Below are positions 1 to 7,769 of a stretch of 28,448 nt of DNA, one piece after another. Position 1 is the first letter of the stretch, and the number at the start of each line of letters is the position of its first letter. The DNA lies in contig WJIN01000233.1 of NCBI GenBank assembly GCA_014730295.1, positions 1-28,448 of the forward strand, in the 5' to 3' direction. The translations under genes and the position numbers were made by a program. The DNA is from Promethearchaeota archaeon. GTDB taxonomy: Archaea; Asgardarchaeota; Lokiarchaeia; Sigynarchaeales; SOKP01. The notes below the pieces were generated by a model. That model saw only the letters and a program-made list of their open reading frames with translations, was not told the DNA's origin and did no database searches.

Positions 1-288
1 GGATTTATACGCTTTCCTTAGGAAACGAGAAGAATGCCCCTTAATTGTATTTATATACTTAGGAATATCTAACATGGACTTTGCAGAAATCAATAAATGA
101 ACGTGATTCAAACCACATTCGATTTACACCACCTTTACCTCAAAGTTCTCTGATAGTTCAATAATCTTTGTTTTTAGAGCCTCAATAATACCAATCCCTT
201 CTATAAACGCGGGTTGACGGGATTTTACTCCGAAAATTAAGGGGTATGTGAGAGAATAGATTCTATGAGCATCTTTTCGATATTCCAT
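1..288 (-). pseudogene. tnpA: IS200/IS605-type TnpA (Y1 HUH transposase), broken and truncated
   Basis: Reading the minus strand from the ATG at 288 gives a peptide starting MEYRKDAHRIYSLTYPL and continuing, past a stop, with NHVHLLIS and KYINTIKGHSSRFLRKAY. These are typical of the IS200/IS605 single-strand transposase TnpA. The HUH metal motif survives as His-Val-His, but codon 55 (124-126) is an in-frame TAA between VKVV and IECG. The segment usually reading TYHLIF has Pro in place of His. The 3' part, including the catalytic Tyr, lies beyond the window edge. The stop makes it a decayed copy. Family assignment rests on recalled family motifs. Confidence 0.8.
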
Positions 289-360
289 TATATTTTGATC
301 AATTCGGTAGGATAAAAAGGATAAAACTGTTTGAGTTTAGTGATTTTTAAACACATTCAT

Positions 361-380
361 CCACGCCTTAAAGGACGTGG
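361..380. repeat. Imperfect hairpin resembling an IS200/IS605 end
   Basis: CCACGCC and GGACGTGG flank a TTAAA loop, forming a stem with one bulged A. The surrounding context (CATCCACGCC...CTTTCTGCG) resembles the palindromes at IS200/IS605 ends, where TnpA binds folded single strands. It lies 72 nt upstream of the broken TnpA, so it is probably the other trace of the same element. No TnpB is present between them. Seen: the palindrome. Inferred: its mobile-element origin. Confidence 0.55.
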
Positions 381-470
381 CTTTCTGCGTGAAAAACGGT
401 AAAAATCCCTAATCCTTTTTTTTCATCTCATAAACATTTAAAAATCAGAATGGAATATTGATCGTTAGAA

Positions 471-498
471 AAGATTATTATTTTACATCAATAATCTT
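471..498. promoter_or_regulatory. 9-bp inverted repeat upstream of first coiled-coil gene
   Basis: AAGATTATT (471-479) and AATAATCTT (490-498) are perfect inverted arms separated by 10 nt, 34 nt before the ATG at 533. The spacing suits a dimeric repressor site or an mRNA hairpin in the leader. A TTTAAAAA TATA-like box lies upstream near 437-444. The region 289-532 otherwise holds only the hairpin at 361-380 and this site. Confidence 0.35.
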
Positions 499-532
499 AT
501 GTGTAATTAACTCGGTGAAGAGGTGAAAAGGA

Positions 533-1381
533 ATGAGTATAGACTGGGATAAGGTAGAATCAAGTCCTAATTCAAAAGTAAAAATAGTAGGAAAGGAGCT
601 ATTAGAGCTAAAAGACAAACTCGCTGACCTCGAAGAGGATAATTTTAAAAAGGAGGAAGAAACGTTAAAGCTAAAAGAGAAATTGGCAACTACTGAACGT
701 TCGTTTAAAGATATTATAAATAAGGCAACTCAGACTGAAAAGAATTTAAAATCAAAGATATCCTCTATGCAAGAGAAATTAGAAGCAGCTGAGAGCCAGA
801 TAGAAAAGCAAGGAAGAAGATTGGCAAACCTTATGGGTGGTTCTGTTGATTTCACTAGCGAAACCTCTTCGGAGGATAAGCCAGTAAATCCTTATATAAA
901 GGGTTTTGATAGTGTATTCAATGAATTTAATACACTCAGAAGAGAGGTCGAAAGATTACGATTAACTCACCGCAATGAGTTTAAAATCAATAAGAATGAA
1001 ATCTCTCAAGTAAACGACCGGTTAGATAATCTAATCGAAACATTCGAAGAAACAATACCCGAGACAAATAAAGAAATTGAACGATTGAAAGAAGATCTCA
1101 GATTAAAAGACAAGCAAATCAAGGTAACAAAAGAAAATCTTGATGAAGCCATTTTGAGTAAAGATCAGATCATCCAGAAATTGGAAAGCGATTTAGAAGC
1201 GAAGATTGAAGATATTAATGAATTGAATACCACCGTGGACGCTTTATACACACAAATATCAGAATTTAAAGACACTCCAAAAGTGATTGGAAAAATCATT
1301 GATGCGGTAAAAGAAAAGGGATCTATAAGCGATAAAGAATTGGAAAAGATCTTAGAAAAAGGGATGAAAAAATATCAATAA
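533..1381 (+). CDS. Coiled-coil protein, tandem paralog 1
   Basis: Function not recognised. It encodes a 282-aa, highly charged and almost wholly helical protein. Residues about 20-95 and 165-240 look like long coiled coils rich in Lys and Glu, with a less regular linker at about 100-130. There is no signal peptide or membrane segment, so it is probably cytosolic. The last ~35 residues (PKVIGKIIDAVKEKGSISDKELEKIL) could be a small helical or winged-helix-like cap. The start is supported by a Shine-Dalgarno-like GAGGTG 7 nt before the ATG. The next gene is a clear paralog of equal length, with the same N-terminal (SIDWDKV..PNSK) and C-terminal blocks and a divergent middle. A structural or scaffold role is conceivable but is only inference. 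Confidence 0.85.
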   Translation: MSIDWDKVESSPNSKVKIVGKELLELKDKLADLEEDNFKKEEETLKLKEKLATTERSFKDIINKATQTEKNLKSKISSMQEKLEAAESQIEKQGRRLANLMGGSVDFTSETSSEDKPVNPYIKGFDSVFNEFNTLRREVERLRLTHRNEFKINKNEISQVNDRLDNLIETFEETIPETNKEIERLKEDLRLKDKQIKVTKENLDEAILSKDQIIQKLESDLEAKIEDINELNTTVDALYTQISEFKDTPKVIGKIIDAVKEKGSISDKELEKILEKGMKKYQ

Positions 1382-1414
1382 TTTTTCTTCTTAAAAAATA
1401 ATTAAAACAATAAA

Positions 1415-1557
1415 ATCTTCTACAAATGTGAATACCTACTGTGTTTTGATAAATCTCCTTTATTAATTCATTTTTCTCTCATGAAATTCTAAATAACAAT
1501 TCTTATAGGCTGAATTAGTTGATTGTTTCATAACGAAAACCCTAATTTGTAGAAGAT
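1415..1557. repeat. 13-bp perfect inverted repeat bracketing intergenic segment
   Basis: ATCTTCTACAAAT (1415-1427) and ATTTGTAGAAGAT (1545-1557) are exact reverse complements separated by 117 nt. They span most of the gap between the two coiled-coil genes (1382-1661). No ORF lies inside. The segment could be a small mobile-element relic, a structured RNA or a paired regulatory site. Nothing in the sequence decides between these. Confidence 0.45.
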
Positions 1558-1661
1558 AAATCAACCATAAAAATTTAAAAGTGGTAATTCAATATTTAAA
1601 GTTTATAGATTGTTTGATATGTGTAAACTAATATATAAAACCCCATTCGGTGAGAGAGATA

Positions 1662-2510
1662 ATGACCATAGATTGGAATAAAGCATTAGCAAGACCAAAT
1701 AGTAAACAAAAAGTCGAAGGAAAAAATTTGCTAAAATTGAAGGAGGATATGGAAAAACTGGAGGCAAAATTAGAAGAATCTGAAGAGAGATTTGAACTGG
1801 CTAGAGAAAAATATGAGGCAACTGAAGAATCGTTTAGAGAGATTATTGATAGGGCGAGTCAAAAAGAAAAAAATCTAACATCAAAGATTCAGTCATTAGC
1901 AGATCAGTTAGAGGAAACTCAAACCCAGCTGAAGGAAAAAAAGAAAGAACTCGAATATTATATAGGTCCGACTCATGATAAAAAGAGGAAATCAGAGCTA
2001 AAATCACCAAGAAAAGAGATATCCTCAGATTCTTTTGCAAAAATTGGAGAAGAAATTGAAGAATTAAAATATGAGATGGGACGACTTAAAGCTCGAACCA
2101 AGAATGAATTGATGATCGATAAGATGGAGATATCTCAAATTAATGACCGTTTAGATAACCTTATTGAAAACATCGACAAAACAATCCCGGAAACAAATAA
2201 AGAAATTGAACGATTGAAAGAAGAGTTAAAGGTAAAGGATAAGCAAATTAAAATTACCAAAAAAGACCTCAATAGATCTATAATCAGCAAAGATAAGATA
2301 ATCAGTAAATTAGAGAGTGATTTAGAGTCGAAGATCGCAGAAATTAGCGAACTCAATAATACGATTGATGCACTTTATACACAGATTAATAAGACAAAAA
2401 CAATTCCGAAGTTAGTCAAGAACATCATCGATATCATGGAACATAAGGGATATATCAGCGATAAGGAATTTGAAAAATTGTTAGAAAAAGAACTGACTTC
2501 TGTACCATAA
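1662..2510 (+). CDS. Coiled-coil protein, tandem paralog 2
   Basis: 282 aa from the ATG at 1662, chosen over a GTG at 1650 because MTIDWNKA..PNSKQKVEGK aligns with the start of the upstream paralog and GGTGAGAG sits just before it. The domain plan matches paralog 1: N-terminal coiled coil (about 15-100), variable basic linker, second coiled coil (about 165-240), and a conserved end (NIIDIMEHKGYISDKEFEKLLEK). The most conserved block is about residues 155-235, including RLDNLIE and TIPETNKEIERLKE. A run of about 30 identical nucleotides encodes this core in both genes. A TATA-like ATATATAAAA occurs at 1631-1640, so it may be transcribed on its own. Function unknown; no catalytic motif is visible. 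Confidence 0.85.
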   Translation: MTIDWNKALARPNSKQKVEGKNLLKLKEDMEKLEAKLEESEERFELAREKYEATEESFREIIDRASQKEKNLTSKIQSLADQLEETQTQLKEKKKELEYYIGPTHDKKRKSELKSPRKEISSDSFAKIGEEIEELKYEMGRLKARTKNELMIDKMEISQINDRLDNLIENIDKTIPETNKEIERLKEELKVKDKQIKITKKDLNRSIISKDKIISKLESDLESKIAEISELNNTIDALYTQINKTKTIPKLVKNIIDIMEHKGYISDKEFEKLLEKELTSVP

Positions 2511-2547
2511 TTTTTCACTCTTTTTTACTTATTTTGTTTTTTTATTT
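2511..2547 (+). terminator. T-rich termination region after coiled-coil pair
   Basis: Several T tracts (TTTTT, TTTTTT, TTTTTTT) directly follow the TAA at 2508-2510. Oligo-T on the coding strand is the usual archaeal termination signal. Confidence 0.5.
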
Positions 2548-2633
2548 CAGAATTCCCTCTTGAACCATATGCGAATAGAAAGGGGATGAATTGAACATTC
2601 TTTCCAATTTAATCTCTCAAAAGCTTAAAATGA

Positions 2634-2649
2634 TTTAAAAATTTCTATA
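2634..2649 (+). promoter_or_regulatory. TATA-like promoter element of the sugar isomerase gene
   Basis: TTTAAAAATTTCTATA precedes the ATG at 2660. The TATA-like part centres about 23 nt upstream of the ATG, suggesting an almost leaderless mRNA. The 12-nt string AAAATTTCTATA recurs at 3388-3399 before the GH127 gene. The TTTCTA/TAGAAA arms at 2642-2660 also form a small inverted repeat reaching the start codon. Confidence 0.45.
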
Positions 2650-2659
2650 TATTGTAGAA

Positions 2660-3355
2660 ATGAAACGAAGTAAAATTAATGATGTGATGAGACAAGCGGT
2701 TGATTTTTTTGAGGAGCAGAGATTCTTTTTGCCAGAGTTTGCGTTTTGGAAATTAGAAGATTGGAGGAGCAGAGGAGAGGAGATCAAGGAAATAATTGAT
2801 AACCAATTAGGATGGGATATCACCGATTATGGAAGCGGCAATTTTTCCGATTTTGGATTGATTCATTTTACTTTGAGAAATGGGAATTTTGCAGATATCC
2901 CAAAGGGGGCTAAACCTTATTGCGAAAAGGTAATGATTATGGAGGAGGGACAAGTAATTCCAATGCATCATCATAATCAGAAAATTGAAGATATCATAAA
3001 CCGCGGAGGCGGAATTTTATCGATTCAACTATACAACACAACCATTGATAATAAGTTAGCTGAAACTCCAGTCGTGGTATTTTGCGATGGTATTAAAAAG
3101 GAATTAGAGTCAGGAAGCGTAGTAAACTTAAAACCCGGAGATTCAATCACCATTGAACCCGAACATTATCATAAATTTTGGTGTAAAGAAGGAAGCGGGA
3201 GAATATTAATCGGAGAAGTTTCAAGCGTAAATGATGATTATAGGGATAATGTATTCTTGAAAGAAATTGAACGGTTTACAAAAATCGAAGAGGATGAGGA
3301 CCCACTATATTTACTATATGATGATTATGGGAAATTTTTGGAGTTAAATAAGTGA
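2660..3355 (+). CDS. D-lyxose/D-mannose isomerase-like cupin protein
   Basis: 231 aa, cupin fold, resembling D-lyxose ketol-isomerases (EC 5.3.1.15), which interconvert D-lyxose with D-xylulose and often D-mannose with D-fructose using a divalent metal. Visible features: an N-terminal helical part (1-50), the phrase GLIHFTLRNG (66-75), and the cupin metal motif PMHHHNQKIED with His103, His105 and Glu110. EPEHYHKFW follows, supplying the fourth ligand (His169 or His171). The length suits the family. No signal peptide, so cytosolic. The GH127 gene follows 59 nt downstream with a similar upstream motif, suggesting a shared role in plant-type pentose use. The exact sugar cannot be read from sequence. 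Confidence 0.82.
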   Translation: MKRSKINDVMRQAVDFFEEQRFFLPEFAFWKLEDWRSRGEEIKEIIDNQLGWDITDYGSGNFSDFGLIHFTLRNGNFADIPKGAKPYCEKVMIMEEGQVIPMHHHNQKIEDIINRGGGILSIQLYNTTIDNKLAETPVVVFCDGIKKELESGSVVNLKPGDSITIEPEHYHKFWCKEGSGRILIGEVSSVNDDYRDNVFLKEIERFTKIEEDEDPLYLLYDDYGKFLELNK

Positions 3356-3387
3356 ATCTGTGTGAATAATGGCAAAATCATAGAATT

Positions 3388-3399
3388 AAAATTTCTATA
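3388..3399 (+). promoter_or_regulatory. Repeat of the isomerase promoter motif before the GH127 gene
   Basis: AAAATTTCTATA, identical to 2638-2649, lies 15 nt before the ATG at 3415. ATTAAAA just ahead of it could be the TATA box, about 27 nt from the start. The shared string suggests coordinated expression of the two sugar genes. Confidence 0.4.
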
Positions 3400-3414
3400 A
3401 AGATTTGTTATTTC

Positions 3415-5391
3415 ATGTTAAAAAGAACTCGTCTAGCACCATATAATAAATTATCTTCTATCCCATTAAGCTACATAAAAATTACCGACACGTTCTGGTC
3501 GAAAAGACAAGAAATAAATAAAGATATTTCTCTTCCATTGATGCTTAAAAAATTGGAAGAAGATCATCATATAGATAATTTTCGGGTCGCCGCAGGGCTG
3601 AAGAAAGGCATTCATTTGGGCGATTTCTATTATGATTCAGATCTTTATAAATGGCTAGAAGGTGCCTTATATTTTCATCACTTATTTTCGCTACCCACTA
3701 ATATAAGCTCCCAAATTAACGAAATTATTGGATTGATAGAAAAATCTCAATTGAAGGATGGATATCTTAATACATTTTACACACTAAATTTTTTACAGAA
3801 GCGCTTTACTAATTTATTAATTTTCCACGAATTATATTGTGCTGGTCATTTAATTGAAGCGGCTCTGGCAGAAGCTAATCTTAGAAATAATGGGAACCTT
3901 CTAAAAGTAGCCACAAGATTTACCGATTTATTAGTTAACAAAATTCTAAATAATGATCTTCGTGATACTGCGGGTCATCCCGAGATCGAATTAGCTTTGA
4001 TTAGACTGTACCGAAAAACGAAGAATAATGACTATCTTAATTTGTGTGATCATTTGATTAAAGTGAGGGGAAATATCCCACATCTTAGAACATATATTAT
4101 GAGAAGATTAATAGATGCTGTAAAGACTTTTGGAGAAAGTGGGAAAATAAGACAAAACTACTTGGAAAAGAATAAGACTGAGAAGAGTGAAAAGGAGGAG
4201 GCTGCTGAATTTTTAGAAAATTTGACGCCTAAAGATTGGCTCATTTTTCTTAGGCAGAATCTTAATGGAAACCAATATCAGCTCAATACACCTATACGTG
4301 AAGCATATAATCCCGTGGGGCATGCTGTCAGAGCTTTGTATTTATATTCTGGAGCCGCGGATCTATATTCAGAAATAGGAGATGAGTCTTTATTGAATTC
4401 AATGGAATTATTATGGTTAAAAATGGTGAAAGGTAAAATGTATATTACTGGAGGGACTGGTTCCGTGAAAGCGATCGAAGGGTTCGGTAAAGATTTCCAC
4501 CTACCTCTCGAAGATTCATATTCAGAGACATGTGCAGCTATTGCAAATATTATGTGGAATTGGAGATTGCTTCTTATAACAAAAAAATGCAAATATGCGG
4601 ATCTAATTGAAAGAATACTTTATAATGTTATGCTCGCGGGACAATCCTTAGATGGGAGAAAATATTTTTATGTGAATCCTATGATCTCCGATGGAGAGCA
4701 CACGAGAAAAGAATGGTTCAAATGTCCTTGCTGCCCAACCAATTATATACGATTTATTCCACAAATAGGGAAATATATTTATTCTAATTCTGAAAATGAT
4801 ATTTGGATTCATCAATATATAGGAAGTGAAGCTGAAATTCCATCAAATTCAGGGAAATCAACTAAAATTATTCAAAAAAGTAAATTTCCTTGGGATGGAA
4901 AGGTTTCTGTCCAGATAATTACCGAAGACAACGATGTATTTTCTCTCTACCTTAGAATTCCTGATTGGTGTGAAAATCCAACAATCCATTTAAATGACGA
5001 GAAGATTATTAAAAATTTAATTCCTGGTACATATTTTCGGTTAGAGAAAAAGTGGAATAATGAGGATTTAGTTGTATTAGACTTACCCATGAAACCAACA
5101 CTACATTCAGATAAATTAAATAGAAAGGGCACTAAAGGGAAAAAATATATTCATTATGGTCCATTAATCTATTGTGTGGAGCATTTCGATAATCAAGAGC
5201 TACGATTTTCGGATTTAACAATAGCAAGAGAACCCGATTTAGAGAGTGTTTATGATCAGTCGATATTAGGAGGGATCACGATTGTTAGAGGGAAAACAGC
5301 CTCTGGAAAAGTTTTCACCGCAATTCCGTATTTTGCATGGTGCAATAGGAAGCCTTCGAGAATGCGTGTATGGATCAATTCGGAAGATTGA
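3415..5391 (+). CDS. GH127 family (DUF1680) beta-L-arabinofuranosidase-like glycoside hydrolase
   Basis: 658 aa, typical of GH127, whose characterised members release L-arabinofuranose from beta-linked arabino-oligosaccharides by a cysteine nucleophile held on zinc. The catalytic zinc site is visible: SETCA (Glu371, Cys373) and CPCCPTN (Cys439, Cys440), with Cys439 the likely nucleophile. The N-terminal two thirds form an (alpha/alpha)6 barrel with the family phrases NPVGHAVRALYL and YITGGTGS. The C-terminal part (about 460-655) is beta-rich. No signal peptide is seen, so it probably acts inside the cell on imported oligosaccharides. It lies downstream of a lyxose isomerase-like gene, consistent with pentose catabolism. 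A charged insert at about 245-265 (EKNKTEKSEKEE) is unusual. Other GH127-like families cannot be excluded. Confidence 0.88.
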   Translation: MLKRTRLAPYNKLSSIPLSYIKITDTFWSKRQEINKDISLPLMLKKLEEDHHIDNFRVAAGLKKGIHLGDFYYDSDLYKWLEGALYFHHLFSLPTNISSQINEIIGLIEKSQLKDGYLNTFYTLNFLQKRFTNLLIFHELYCAGHLIEAALAEANLRNNGNLLKVATRFTDLLVNKILNNDLRDTAGHPEIELALIRLYRKTKNNDYLNLCDHLIKVRGNIPHLRTYIMRRLIDAVKTFGESGKIRQNYLEKNKTEKSEKEEAAEFLENLTPKDWLIFLRQNLNGNQYQLNTPIREAYNPVGHAVRALYLYSGAADLYSEIGDESLLNSMELLWLKMVKGKMYITGGTGSVKAIEGFGKDFHLPLEDSYSETCAAIANIMWNWRLLLITKKCKYADLIERILYNVMLAGQSLDGRKYFYVNPMISDGEHTRKEWFKCPCCPTNYIRFIPQIGKYIYSNSENDIWIHQYIGSEAEIPSNSGKSTKIIQKSKFPWDGKVSVQIITEDNDVFSLYLRIPDWCENPTIHLNDEKIIKNLIPGTYFRLEKKWNNEDLVVLDLPMKPTLHSDKLNRKGTKGKKYIHYGPLIYCVEHFDNQELRFSDLTIAREPDLESVYDQSILGGITIVRGKTASGKVFTAIPYFAWCNRKPSRMRVWINSED

Positions 5392-5399
5392 ATATCAAG

Positions 5400-5421
5400 C
5401 CTCATTTTTTACATGAGTTTT
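5400..5421. terminator. Hairpin plus T-tract between converging genes
   Basis: CTCAT...ATGAG (5401-5417) forms a 5-bp stem with a T-rich loop and is followed by TTTTT. It lies in the 35-nt gap between the GH127 stop (5391) and the minus-strand stop at 5427, so it may end both transcripts. Confidence 0.4.
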
Positions 5422-5426
5422 TAATA

Positions 5427-6854
5427 TCAGTGTGGATGATGATTAAAATGATCCAAAAATTCTTTATATTCACATAATTTCCTTAATGCTTTAGATGCTA
5501 AATCGACAGATTCAAATATTGGTATCCCGGCGGTATATAACGCTTTCTTAAAGGCTATTCGTTCTCGAAAATCTTCGAGATTATCTCGTATTTTAGGCGT
5601 AATACATACTAATGGTTTTTTCATTTGGCTCTTAGCTTTTATGATAGCATCGCTAAACGGTTTAGTTAGATAATAGGGTTTGATAAAAATTACGCAAGAG
5701 ATATTAGGATCATCATCTAAAGTAATTAACGATTTTGCGAACACATCTGGCATTAATCCATTACCTCCCAAATCTAAAGGATTTTTAAAAATAGTATTGA
5801 CCGCGGGTAAAAATTGCTGGTATTGTTCCTTTGTATGATTTGACAAAGTAGGAATTATTAATCCATTTAATTCCATTTGTTCCGTTAATTCTATAGATGT
5901 TCCTCCGCCAACCGCAATGATTCCTAACTTGTCTCTCTCAATTTTATTGAAATCGATGTATTTAAAAGCCATTGCTAAGCTTACTAATTCTAGGGTATTT
6001 TTAACCAATATAATACCCGTTTGTCTTGCCATATCTGTCCAAATTTTATGAGATCCTGCCATCCCTCCAGTGTGAGATAAGATCGCCTCCTTGGCAGACT
6101 CTCCGTATCCAACTTTCCATAGAATTATTGGTTTACCACTCATACTGATTTGTTTTAGTAATTTAATAAATTCTTTTCCTTCGCGAGGATTTTTCACTTT
6201 GAGATTTTCCAAGTAAAGTCCGATGATTTTAGTCTGGGTATCCTCTTTAAAATATTTTAGAAAATCGATTACATCCAAATCTATTTGATTTCCTATGGAG
6301 ATTGCCTTGCTAATGTACGTTGAATAGCTATGGATTGCCGTGTTGGTAATATTGATTAAAAGTCCTCCAGATTGACTAATAAGACCAAAACAACCTGGAT
6401 CTACGGTTTGCCACCGACTCACGGACAGTTTTGCTTTTGGATTATAAACTCCCAGACAATTAGGGCCAATAATTCTTAGATTATACTTCTTCGCGATGCT
6501 TAATACTTGATCTTCTAAGTCTTTTTTACCCACTTCTGAAAAACCAGAGGAAAAAATTGTTGCATAAGGTACCTTTTTTTCTCCTACTTCTTGTAAGATT
6601 TTAGGACATTTTTCTGCGGGGACTGCAATTATCGCATAATCAATCTGTTCATTTTCCTCCACCTCCAGGATTGAACCGTAGACTTTGTGCCCAGAAATAA
6701 TTTTACCTTTTAATCGTGGATTAAATAAGTAAATTGGTCTATCAAAGCCAATCGATTCTAAACAATTAAGAAAAAAACCGCCACCATATGGTTTTTCATT
6801 TACACCTATGATTCCTACCGCATTAGGATTGAATAATCTCTCGAATTCATTCAT
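5427..6854 (-). CDS. ADP-forming acyl-CoA synthetase, alpha-type subunit (CoA-binding/ligase)
   Basis: 475 aa from the ATG at 6854. A longer reading to 6974 would add a 40-residue unlike-family stretch and overlap the GTPase gene, so the internal Met (MNEFERLFNPNAVGIIG) is preferred. Order: CoA-binding Rossmann domain (about 1-130), GPNCLG (130-135), SQSGG (160-164), then the succinyl-CoA ligase-like domain with the phosphohistidine motif SHTGGMAG (His261). This matches the alpha subunit of archaeal ADP-forming acetyl/acyl-CoA synthetases, which make ATP from acyl-CoA, ADP and phosphate. The ATP-grasp beta subunit is not fused or adjacent and must be elsewhere if present. It starts 76 nt after the GTPase stop on the same strand. 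Substrate not deducible. Confidence 0.85.
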   Translation of the reverse strand: MNEFERLFNPNAVGIIGVNEKPYGGGFFLNCLESIGFDRPIYLFNPRLKGKIISGHKVYGSILEVEENEQIDYAIIAVPAEKCPKILQEVGEKKVPYATIFSSGFSEVGKKDLEDQVLSIAKKYNLRIIGPNCLGVYNPKAKLSVSRWQTVDPGCFGLISQSGGLLINITNTAIHSYSTYISKAISIGNQIDLDVIDFLKYFKEDTQTKIIGLYLENLKVKNPREGKEFIKLLKQISMSGKPIILWKVGYGESAKEAILSHTGGMAGSHKIWTDMARQTGIILVKNTLELVSLAMAFKYIDFNKIERDKLGIIAVGGGTSIELTEQMELNGLIIPTLSNHTKEQYQQFLPAVNTIFKNPLDLGGNGLMPDVFAKSLITLDDDPNISCVIFIKPYYLTKPFSDAIIKAKSQMKKPLVCITPKIRDNLEDFRERIAFKKALYTAGIPIFESVDLASKALRKLCEYKEFLDHFNHHPH

Positions 6855-6930
6855 CAATATTCTTATAAACTGATTACAAATTAAATAATAATAATAAAAC
6901 AATAACACGAATGAGAATCTTAGATCTTTT

Positions 6931-7479
6931 TTAAGGAATAGCACTTTCTTCATGGGGGTAAATGTATTTCTCAAACAGAATATCAGTCATACTGGTGAAG
7001 GCCTCCTCTACATTTTGTCCAGTTTTCGAGGACAACTCTATAAAGGCCGCGAGATTATATTTTTTTGCTGCTTGAATTCCCTCCTCTCTGGAAACTTCCC
7101 GATAAGAATCAAGGTCAAGTTTAGCGCCAACAAGCATGATTGGTATATCACCTGCATTCTCACGAATAATACTCGTCCATTCTGGGAGATGTTCGAGGGT
7201 TATGTGCTTTGTTATATCATAGAGAAAGAGAGCACCATTTGCACCCCTACAGTATTGAGGGAGTAGAAATCTGAATCGTTCTTCTCCTCCAAAATCCCAG
7301 ATTTGATATTTCACTTTCTTTCCTTTAAATTCTGTTGTTTTGCTAAAAAAATCTACTCCAATTGTGAGTTTTAAGTCTTCTAAGAAAGATCCCGAAATAT
7401 ATCTTATCGTAAGGGATGTTTTCCCCACCGCTGCGTCTCCAACCATTAAAAGCTTAAATGTATAATCGAAATCTACCAC
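6931..7479 (-). CDS. Rab/Ras-like small GTPase with altered G3 and G4 motifs
   Basis: 182-aa Ras-superfamily G domain, Rab-like as in many Asgard GTPases. G1 is GDAAVGKTS (14-22), with the switch I Thr39 in KLTIGVDF. G3 is WDFGGEE, where Rab has WDTAGQE, so the catalytic Gln position is Glu66. G4 reads VGAKLDL, so the Asn of NKxD is Ala119, with Lys120 and Asp122 kept. G5 is ELSSKTG. There is no C-terminal Cys for prenylation; the tail ends HEESAIP. The altered Gln suggests slow hydrolysis, and the missing Asn could weaken or change base specificity; both are inferences. The start is GTG at 7479. It shares strand and likely transcript with the acyl-CoA synthetase gene. A TATA-like AAATATAAA on the minus strand near 7553-7560 may drive it. 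Confidence 0.92.
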   Translation of the reverse strand: MVDFDYTFKLLMVGDAAVGKTSLTIRYISGSFLEDLKLTIGVDFFSKTTEFKGKKVKYQIWDFGGEERFRFLLPQYCRGANGALFLYDITKHITLEHLPEWTSIIRENAGDIPIMLVGAKLDLDSYREVSREEGIQAAKKYNLAAFIELSSKTGQNVEEAFTSMTDILFEKYIYPHEESAIP

Positions 7480-7769
7480 AAATAAAACCCCAATCGTTTT
7501 TTAGAGAGATTATTAAATTAGATTTAAAAGATCTCTTGATTCTAGAGACCTTTATATTTTTATTTTAAATTAAACAAAATATTTTCTTATAATTATTATT
7601 AAATTTTGCAGCAATAAAAACTTATTATAGTCAATAGTGCTCAAATTCATTAATTTTTTGGTGAAGATGCTGCAAAATCTTCCAATAAGACTTGGATTTC
7701 TATGTATTGCGACAAATGGTTGGAAGAACTCCATCTTATATCCATTTTTTATCAATTTTTTTAATTCCT
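7480..7769. other. AT-rich gap between GTPase and CPBP protease genes
   Basis: 290 nt without a convincing gene. It holds the likely GTPase promoter (TATA-like near 7553-7560, minus strand) and very AT-rich sequence. A 61-codon minus-strand reading frame at 7570-7755 shows no recognisable motif. Confidence 0.5.

Noticed and set aside
471..498. CRISPR or tRNA signal near the left edge
   Set aside because: Only one inverted repeat is present, with no regularly spaced direct repeats and no cloverleaf.
6855..6974. N-terminal extension of the acyl-CoA synthetase alpha subunit
   Set aside because: The extra 40 residues contain a Tyr-rich hydrophobic stretch not expected in the family and overlap the GTPase gene; the ATG at 6854 matches the family start.
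7570..7755. 61-codon minus-strand ORF in the gap before the GTPase
   Set aside because: No recognisable motif, very AT-rich, and lies where the GTPase promoter is expected; likely a chance frame.
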